Shown here: piece after piece, positions 59,182 through 64,000 of the stretch
How positions within the stretch are numbered: position 1 is the stretch's first letter
How the letters are laid out: each line of letters opens with the position of its first letter
NCBI GenBank assembly: GCA_019694875.1
Contig: JAIBBC010000003.1
Location: 612,469 to 676,468, forward strand
Origin: Cyclobacteriaceae bacterium
GTDB taxonomy: Bacteria > Bacteroidota > Bacteroidia > Cytophagales > Cyclobacteriaceae
DNA: 64,000 nt
Direction: 5' to 3'
Position numbers and translations under genes: made by a program
The notes under the pieces: generated by a model
The model's database searches: none
What the model saw: the letters and a program-made list of their open reading frames with translations, nothing else
Told to the model about the DNA's origin: nothing

Positions 59182-59213
59182 GTTGATAAAAATCAATTTT
59201 TGATTTGATCAAC
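59182..59213. repeat. AT-rich stem-loop
   Basis: GTTGAT pairs with ATCAAC on the outside and AAATCAA with TTGATTT inside over a 3-base T loop, with a small bulge between. Thirteen pairs in total. The T tract is inside the stem, so it is not a standard terminator. Confidence 0.55.
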
Positions 59214-59270
59214 CTCTTGTCTCAAAAAATTATACTAAAAGACTATGTAAGATATTCAACATGTTTAACG

Positions 59271-59290
59271 GTTTCAGCAATCGTTGAAAC
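59271..59290. repeat. Hairpin upstream of the response regulator
   Basis: GTTTCA and TGAAAC (6 pairs) enclose an 8-base loop, about 85 bases before the TTG start codon. A 10-base palindrome lies just downstream. Confidence 0.45.
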
Positions 59291-59373
59291 AAATGATTTA
59301 ATATAACCGGTTAAAACGTTACCCATATTTCAGTTAATTTGCAGTTGTCTAACCTCTACTGCAAAAGTTACAT

Positions 59374-59787
59374 TTGGAGCCACGCAAGAACTATACTGTT
59401 ATCCTCGCTGACGATGATTTTGATGACGCAGAGTTGTTCCAGTCGGTACTGTCGGACGTTGCACCGCAAATTAAATTCGTCCATGTCGAAGATGGCAGCG
59501 ATTTGCTCCGACTCACTGAGAAATTGTTACCGGATGCGGTTTTCCTTGATATCAATATGCCCCGCGTTGACGGATGGCAGTGCCTCAAGCAATTAAGAGA
59601 ATCGGCAATTGGCGAGCGGATACCGATTTTCATGTACTCTACTTCTTCACACTCGCGTGATCAGCAATTATCGAAAGATTTGGGCGCATCCGGATTTATT
59701 ACCAAGCCTTCCGAAATCAAGGTACTGCAGCAGGTGCTGACGAACATCACGCAGAAATTATTGGACGGAGATGGTTTGGCCGTTTAA
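59374..59787 (+). CDS. Single-domain response regulator
   Basis: A 137-residue CheY-like receiver with no output domain. The acidic pair is DDD in VILADDDFDDAELFQ, the phosphoacceptor is D59 in VFLDINMPRVDGW, the Ser/Thr switch is in MYSTSS and the Lys is K111 in FITKPSE. The start is TTG (59374), the only one that gives a complete first strand with no in-frame ATG nearby. TAATTTG at 59335-59341 resembles a -7 box. A PAS histidine kinase gene follows after 112 bases, and receivers of this kind (Rcp1-like) commonly pair with such kinases. Confidence 0.85.
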   Translation: MEPRKNYTVILADDDFDDAELFQSVLSDVAPQIKFVHVEDGSDLLRLTEKLLPDAVFLDINMPRVDGWQCLKQLRESAIGERIPIFMYSTSSHSRDQQLSKDLGASGFITKPSEIKVLQQVLTNITQKLLDGDGLAV

Positions 59788-59899
59788 TATGTTGCAAGAG
59801 ATGCGGGGCGGTAATCTGGCTCTGTGACATAGATAAATTTGGTGTAAGTTCTGGAAGGAATCTTACGTGTTTTTAGGTTCAATAATCAGAACAGGAACA

Positions 59900-61834
59900 A
59901 TGAGTCACGCTGACGATAAGAACAACACCGGACAAAATCCACGACAGGCATTTTCCAACAGCGAAAATTATTTTCGCCAGCTCACCGACACCATTCCGGC
60001 CATTGTCTGGATTACGGACCCTTCAGGATACTGTACCTATCTGAATCAAAGTTGGTATGAATTTACCGGGCAAAATGAACAAGAAGCGCTCGGCTACGGA
60101 TGGCTTGATGCCACACATCCTGACGACAAACAATTATCGGCAGACGTATTTCTAACAGCCAATGCAGAACGGAGGCCCTTCCGCATGACGTATCGGTTAA
60201 AGCGCAAAGACGGTCAGTATCGCTGGTGTACGGACAGTGGCCGTCCGAAATTCAATGCCGCAGGTGAATATGAAGGAATGATTGGCAATGTGGTTGATGT
60301 ACACGAGGAGCGAATGGCTACGGAAAAGCTCAGAAACATTTCTGCCCATTTACAACTCGCGACAACAGCTTCTAACACCGGTACCTGGCAGCTTGACGTA
60401 CAAACCCGTGCATTAACATGGTCGGACTATCACAAGGAAATGTGGGGTTACGATCCCGCCTTACAGAATCTCGTATACGAGGATTGGCATAAGGTAATTT
60501 TTCCGGAAGATCGTACGGAAGCTTTTTATCGGGTGGAGCGTGCGTTACAGACCCGTGAGCAGTATGAAGCAGTTTACCGGATAAAGCGTGCCGGAGATGG
60601 CGTGGTTCGCTGGATGAAATCACTCGGCCGGTATGACTATGATGACAACGGTACGCCACTAACCTTAACAGGTATCACGATTGACATTACCGAGGAACGC
60701 AATGCCATGGAAGTGATTCGTCAGAAGGAACAAAAATTCCGCCTTCTTGCCGAAAACCTTCCACAAATTGTGTGGGTAAGTGATTTTTTCGGGAATCATG
60801 AGTACCGGTCAAGCCGCTGGGTGGAATATTTCGGTGCTGAGGATCTTGAAAACGGATGGATCAGCCGGTGTCACCCGCAGGACCGGGATCGTGCAGAATC
60901 GGAATGGAATCGTGGCAAGGATGAACAACGCCCCTTTCAGTTTGAAGTAAGAATAAAAGATTTGAACGATAATTATCGCTGGCATCGCTCAGTAGCGGAA
61001 CCCATCACAGATGATCAGGGCTCGATTGTGAAGTGGGTGGGCGCTTTCATTGACATTCACGACATGAAAACTCTGGAAGATCAGCTTAATACACTCGTAA
61101 CAAAGCGTACATCTGAGCTCGCTCGAAGCAATGAAGATCTTCAGCAATTTGCGCACGTGGCCAGTCATGATCTTAAAGAGCCCGTACGAAAGGTCAAGAC
61201 TTTTATTGATCGCCTGCTTTTTGAATTTAAGGATGAGTTGCCTGAGCGGGCTGTGAATTACCTGAGCAGAATAAACAGAGCCTCCGACCGAATGCAGGCC
61301 ATGATCAATGGCGTTTTAGATTTCGCGCGTATTGACAACTCCCGAATCATCCATGAGAAAATTGATTTTGACGATTTGTTATTAAAAATCAGGGAAGATC
61401 TGGAACTGGTAATTGCTGAATCAAAAGCACAGTTCGTTTACAGTGACTTGTTGCCGTTGAAAGGCACCCCCATCCTGCTCTATCAACTGTTTTATAATCT
61501 CGTGAGCAATTCGTTGAAATTTACCCGGGAGGGGGTAGCCCCTGTTATCAGGATATCAACAGAAATTATTCAGCACGACACAACAACTGCTGATTCAACA
61601 AAACCAAAACAGTTTATCAGGATAATTCTCCGTGACAATGGTATCGGATTCCCGAACGCGCATGCGGAGGATATTTTCAAAACATTTGTCCGGCTTCATT
61701 CCAGAGACCGGTACGAAGGCACCGGGCTCGGTCTGGCGCTGTGCCGAAAGATTGTCGACCGCCATGAAGGCAAGATTGTAGCTGAGGGTATTGAAGGCGA
61801 AGGCGCTAAGTTTACCATTGAACTGCCGGAGTAG
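59900..61834 (+). CDS. Soluble PAS-domain sensor histidine kinase
   Basis: A 644-residue cytosolic kinase with no membrane segment. Three PAS/PAC domains are recognisable by repeats of IVWITDPSGYCTYLNQSWYE, GTWQLDVQTRALTW and IVWVSDFFGNHEYRSSRW, each followed by a PAC-like strand (for example GMIGNVVDVHEER). A HisKA domain follows (FAHVASHDLKEPVRK, H423), then the HATPase (NLVSNSLKF, DNGIGFPN, GTGLGLALCRK). There is no fused receiver, so the regulator upstream is a likely partner. The ATG at 59900 follows an AGGA; a GTG 11 codons earlier is less likely. TAAATTTG at 59834-59841 is a -7-like match without a -33 partner. Confidence 0.9.
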   Translation: MSHADDKNNTGQNPRQAFSNSENYFRQLTDTIPAIVWITDPSGYCTYLNQSWYEFTGQNEQEALGYGWLDATHPDDKQLSADVFLTANAERRPFRMTYRLKRKDGQYRWCTDSGRPKFNAAGEYEGMIGNVVDVHEERMATEKLRNISAHLQLATTASNTGTWQLDVQTRALTWSDYHKEMWGYDPALQNLVYEDWHKVIFPEDRTEAFYRVERALQTREQYEAVYRIKRAGDGVVRWMKSLGRYDYDDNGTPLTLTGITIDITEERNAMEVIRQKEQKFRLLAENLPQIVWVSDFFGNHEYRSSRWVEYFGAEDLENGWISRCHPQDRDRAESEWNRGKDEQRPFQFEVRIKDLNDNYRWHRSVAEPITDDQGSIVKWVGAFIDIHDMKTLEDQLNTLVTKRTSELARSNEDLQQFAHVASHDLKEPVRKVKTFIDRLLFEFKDELPERAVNYLSRINRASDRMQAMINGVLDFARIDNSRIIHEKIDFDDLLLKIREDLELVIAESKAQFVYSDLLPLKGTPILLYQLFYNLVSNSLKFTREGVAPVIRISTEIIQHDTTTADSTKPKQFIRIILRDNGIGFPNAHAEDIFKTFVRLHSRDRYEGTGLGLALCRKIVDRHEGKIVAEGIEGEGAKFTIELPE

Positions 61835-61868
61835 CGGAAGTCACATTATTCCTTCAGAAGAATAGAAA

Positions 61869-62213
61869 TCACTTTTTTCTCTTTTTCGCAGCCTTGGCCT
61901 TCTTGTTGAATTCCAAACAAATGTTAATCCAATAGTCGAGTTGCTTTTGGGTTTTCATGCCATCCTGTGAAACAAAAACGTAACCTCGCATCGGCTTACC
62001 GGTAAAATCCATCGGCCGGCAGCCGGGTTTCTCAAGCGCTACCTCGTACAGATCGTGATCTATCCGGCACATCATTTCATCGCCTATCACACCAACGCAC
62101 ATTTTGCCGTTTACCATGTAGCAAGTACCTCCAAACATGTGCTTCTCCTCCACCTTTTTAATCGCGGATAACGCCTCACGAATCCGGTTATTCAGTTTTT
62201 CATCGAAAGCCAT
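61869..62213 (-). CDS. TfoX/Sxy N-terminal-domain protein
   Basis: A 114-residue protein with VEEKHMFGGTCYMVNGKMCVGV and DEMMCRIDHDLYE, and a lysine-rich end, KKAKAAKKRKK. This matches the stand-alone TfoX N-terminal domain; the full-length protein regulates competence in gammaproteobacteria, but short versions in this phylum have no known role. It is the last gene of a minus-strand trio (VOC, SRPBCC, TfoX) that is often found together. Confidence 0.8.
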   Translation of the reverse strand: MAFDEKLNNRIREALSAIKKVEEKHMFGGTCYMVNGKMCVGVIGDEMMCRIDHDLYEVALEKPGCRPMDFTGKPMRGYVFVSQDGMKTQKQLDYWINICLEFNKKAKAAKKRKK

Positions 62214-62227
62214 TTCAGACTCGTTTA

Positions 62228-62686
62228 TTATACCTCCAACAAACCCTTCAGGTTATTCAATATACGACCCTGAATTTTACCCATCATTCTTTTCATCATT
62301 AATATATTCATGATGGAAACCAGGAAATTTGCCGGGGTATAGTACGATTCATTAATCACCCGGGTCTCGTGGTCATTGATCTTTTCGAGATAGAAACAGA
62401 ACCGGGTATCCGTTAGCATTTTGCTCATGCCCATGGTATCCGTTTCGATCGTCCAAACGGTCTTCTTTTCAGGCTCAAACTCAATTAGTCGTTCAGTCAT
62501 GGTTCCCTTCTTACCTTTGTTCTCCATCTCACAGGTTCTTATACCGTTTAACTGATTCATAACACCTGTGGCTTTTATAACACCAGGATTAATCCTGGGA
62601 AGTTTGTCGATGTCGGTTATCAGCATCCACACTTTTGTGGCGGGCGCTTTGATCACGAGTTCGTTTCTTGCCTGTAATGTTGCCAT
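62228..62686 (-). CDS. SRPBCC (START-like) family protein
   Basis: A 152-residue protein of the polyketide-cyclase/START fold. The N-terminal strand is ARNELVIKAPATKVWMLITD, then IDKLPRINPGVIKAT, TERLIEFEPEKKTVWTIET, and the long C-terminal helix ends MGKIQGRILNNLKGLL. Such proteins hold hydrophobic ligands; the ligand is not predictable. It lies 14 bases from the TfoX-like gene and 1 base from the VOC gene, in one transcript. Confidence 0.78.
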   Translation of the reverse strand: MATLQARNELVIKAPATKVWMLITDIDKLPRINPGVIKATGVMNQLNGIRTCEMENKGKKGTMTERLIEFEPEKKTVWTIETDTMGMSKMLTDTRFCFYLEKINDHETRVINESYYTPANFLVSIMNILMMKRMMGKIQGRILNNLKGLLEV

Positions 62687-62687
62687 G

Positions 62688-63056
62688 TTATTTCATCGAG
62701 TGAAATGCAACTTTGTTTCCTTCCGTATCTTCAAAATGTGCCATGAAACCATTTTTACCAATGGCGGTTTTAGGTAAAAGAATTTTGCCGCCTGCTTTTT
62801 CAACCCGTGCAAGCATAACAGATAAGTCATCTCCCCCATTTAGATAAACCAGTGACCCGGCTTTAGAAGGTTCGTATCCGTTTGCCTGCGTAATACATCC
62901 CCCAATACCATTTTGTAAGTCAGCAGGAAAGAAGGCCGATCTCATGCCCGGCATTTCCATGGGTTGCATGCCCGCCCCTAAAATAGTTTCGTAGAATTTT
63001 TTTGCCTTATCGAAATTTTTAACCGGAATTTCAAACCAGTTGATTGCGTTTTTCAT
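62688..63056 (-). CDS. VOC-family (glyoxalase-like) protein
   Basis: A 122-residue vicinal-oxygen-chelate domain: INWFEIPVKNFDKAKKFYET, MQPMEMPGMRSAFF and FMAHFEDTEGNKVAFHS. This subgroup is widespread in Bacteroidota and its substrate is undefined; metal-ligand positions include the Glu in NWFEIPV and the Glu of DTEGN. It is the first gene of the trio and is divergent from the GlxA-type regulator. Confidence 0.82.
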   Translation of the reverse strand: MKNAINWFEIPVKNFDKAKKFYETILGAGMQPMEMPGMRSAFFPADLQNGIGGCITQANGYEPSKAGSLVYLNGGDDLSVMLARVEKAGGKILLPKTAIGKNGFMAHFEDTEGNKVAFHSMK

Positions 63057-63158
63057 TGATGTAATGGTTAAGAATGAAGTAAAAGTATTGTCTAAAGAAT
63101 AAATTCAGGGCGTGAAAATTAGACAATCTCGGGGGCTGTTTTGGCCAACTCATTTTCC

Positions 63159-63166
63159 TAGCTTTG
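63159..63166 (+). promoter_or_regulatory. Candidate -7 element for the GlxA-type regulator gene
   Basis: TAGCTTTG fits TAnnTTTG and ends 8 bases before the ATG. TTTG at 63140-63143 is only 15 bases upstream, so the -33 spacing is poor. If real, the mRNA has almost no leader. Confidence 0.3.
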
Positions 63167-63174
63167 TTGCCGCT

Positions 63175-64000
63175 ATGAAACATTTAACCATTCTCGTTCC
63201 GGACGGGCAACCCAATCCGATCACCATCATCAGCACGTATATGGCATTTATGCAAGCTGAAAAGCATCGCGCCATGAAAGGTGGAAATCCGGTGTTTGAA
63301 AAAATTACACTCGCGGGCATATCATCGAAAGTTGACGTTTACAACAACCTCTTTTCGGTAACACCCATTGAAGATATTTCCCGGATAAAAAAAACTGATC
63401 TCATTATCATTCCGGCTTTTTTACCTCAGACTGATCCTGAAAAAAATATCAAACAAAACACAAAGATTCTTCAATGGGTAGAAAGTCATTATAAGAAAGG
63501 GGCGGAAATTGCCACGCTGTGCACCGGAGCTTACATTCTGGCATCCACCGGGTTGGTTGATGGCAAGAAATGCTCGATACATTGGAATGATGCGCAAGCC
63601 TTCAGAAGGATGTTTCCGCAAGTGCAGGTGGTCGCTGATCAGGTTATTACCCATGAGCATGGGTTATACACCAGCGGGGGCGCCTTTTCATTTATGAATT
63701 TGGTTCTTTACCTGTTGGAAAAACACTACGGACGGGAGATGGCGATTCTTTGCTCAAAGCTCTTTCAGGTTGACATTGATCGCAGCAGTCAGTCGCCATA
63801 CATCGTTTTTAATGGTCAGAAATCTCATGGCGATGAGGTTGTTCTCAAAGCACAGGAGCTTCTCGAAAAAAATTCGACCGATAAGTTTTCGACCGATAAG
63901 CTAGCAAAAAAGCTTGCCATCAGTCGCAGAAATCTGGACAGGCGATTCTTCAAAGCAACAGGAAACACTCCGATAGAATATATGCAGCGGATCAAGATGG
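63175..64000 (+). CDS. GlxA-type transcriptional regulator (DJ-1/PfpI plus AraC domain), 3' end missing
   Basis: 275 codons before the window end. The N-terminal DJ-1/PfpI domain starts KHLTILVPDGQPNP, with the nucleophile-elbow Cys in IATLCTGAYILAS and TSGGAFSFMNLVLYL. An AraC-type helix-turn-helix follows (STDKLAKKLAISRRNLDRRF, then FKATGNTPIEYMQRIKM). The second HTH helix and stop lie outside. Such proteins are transcription factors, with the DJ-1 part as a possible sensor. A tandem 5-residue duplication (STDKF, STDKL) sits at the domain linker. Confidence 0.88.
   Translation, partial: MKHLTILVPDGQPNPITIISTYMAFMQAEKHRAMKGGNPVFEKITLAGISSKVDVYNNLFSVTPIEDISRIKKTDLIIIPAFLPQTDPEKNIKQNTKILQWVESHYKKGAEIATLCTGAYILASTGLVDGKKCSIHWNDAQAFRRMFPQVQVVADQVITHEHGLYTSGGAFSFMNLVLYLLEKHYGREMAILCSKLFQVDIDRSSQSPYIVFNGQKSHGDEVVLKAQELLEKNSTDKFSTDKLAKKLAISRRNLDRRFFKATGNTPIEYMQRIKM

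Larger units (their letters stand above)
58990..59373. other. 384-base intergenic region with several inverted repeats
   Basis: No coding sequence is seen on either strand. It holds a -7-like box for the small membrane protein (minus, 59049-59042) and an AT-rich stem-loop at 59182-59213. A second hairpin lies at 59271-59290, and TAACCGGTTA at 59304-59313 is a perfect 10-base palindrome. The response regulator starts just after it, so the last two elements may act in its control. Confidence 0.6.

Noticed and set aside
1-64000. RNA genes, insertion sequences, prophage genes, integrases, CRISPR arrays.
   Set aside because: None recognised by eye on either strand. A covariance-model scan could still find a small RNA in the gaps.

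Overview
The window looks like a chromosome segment of a member of the Bacteroidota, probably from the Cytophagia side. The evidence is a cargo protein with a C-terminal type IX secretion (T9SS) sorting domain, a DUF6089-type outer-membrane barrel, an exosortase of the XrtF kind with its membrane partner, and promoters of the TTG-N19..23-TAnnTTTG type instead of sigma70 boxes. No rRNA, tRNA, CRISPR array, transposase or phage gene was recognised.

Layout. (1) 1-8087: housekeeping genes (HPPD, phosphohexomutase, DinB-like protein, MtaB, LolD-like ATPase, SucC, DUF6089 barrel). (2) 8128-46687: a cluster of about 38 kb, almost wholly on the minus strand, for a cell-surface glycan. Read in the direction of transcription it starts with CysQ, a UDP-glucuronate decarboxylase, a Wza-like export lipoprotein and a Wzc-like kinase. 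A first nonulosonic-acid set follows (NeuA/PseG fusion, NeuB-type synthase, putative CMP-sugar transferase). Then comes a pseudaminic-acid operon (PseB, methyltransferase, PseC, aldo/keto reductase, SDR, SpsF, PseG/PseH fusion, PseI, formyltransferase, PIG-L deacetylase). A flippase, glycosyltransferases and a Wzy-like protein follow, then a PglC-like initiating transferase, two NeuD/PglD acetyltransferases, exosortase plus partner, a PglE-like aminotransferase, a T9SS protein, a 62-residue exosortase-substrate-like protein and a PglF-like dehydratase. Two genes, an acyltransferase and a methyltransferase, lie on the plus strand inside it. (3) 46692-49954: cysN, a four-helix-bundle gene flanked by inverted repeats, cysD and cysC, a PAPS-synthesis set reading into the glycan cluster. 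(4) 49967-64000: fused alpha/beta 2-oxoacid dehydrogenase E1, alanine dehydrogenase, AMP nucleosidase, an MFS transporter, small unknown genes, a response regulator and PAS histidine kinase, and a GlxA-type regulator cut by the window end.

Working model (inference). The PglF/PglE/PglD-like enzymes make a UDP-diacetamido-trideoxyhexose that the PglC-like transferase loads on undecaprenyl phosphate. Glycosyltransferases extend it with sugars that include one or two CMP-activated nonulosonic acids. The repeat is flipped, polymerised by the Wzy-like protein and exported through Wzc/Wza. PAPS from CysDNC, with CysQ removing PAP, could serve glycan sulfation, although no sulfotransferase was recognised. 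The least understood part is the exosortase pair together with a tiny protein that is little more than a signal peptide, a Pro/Gly linker and a sorting tail.
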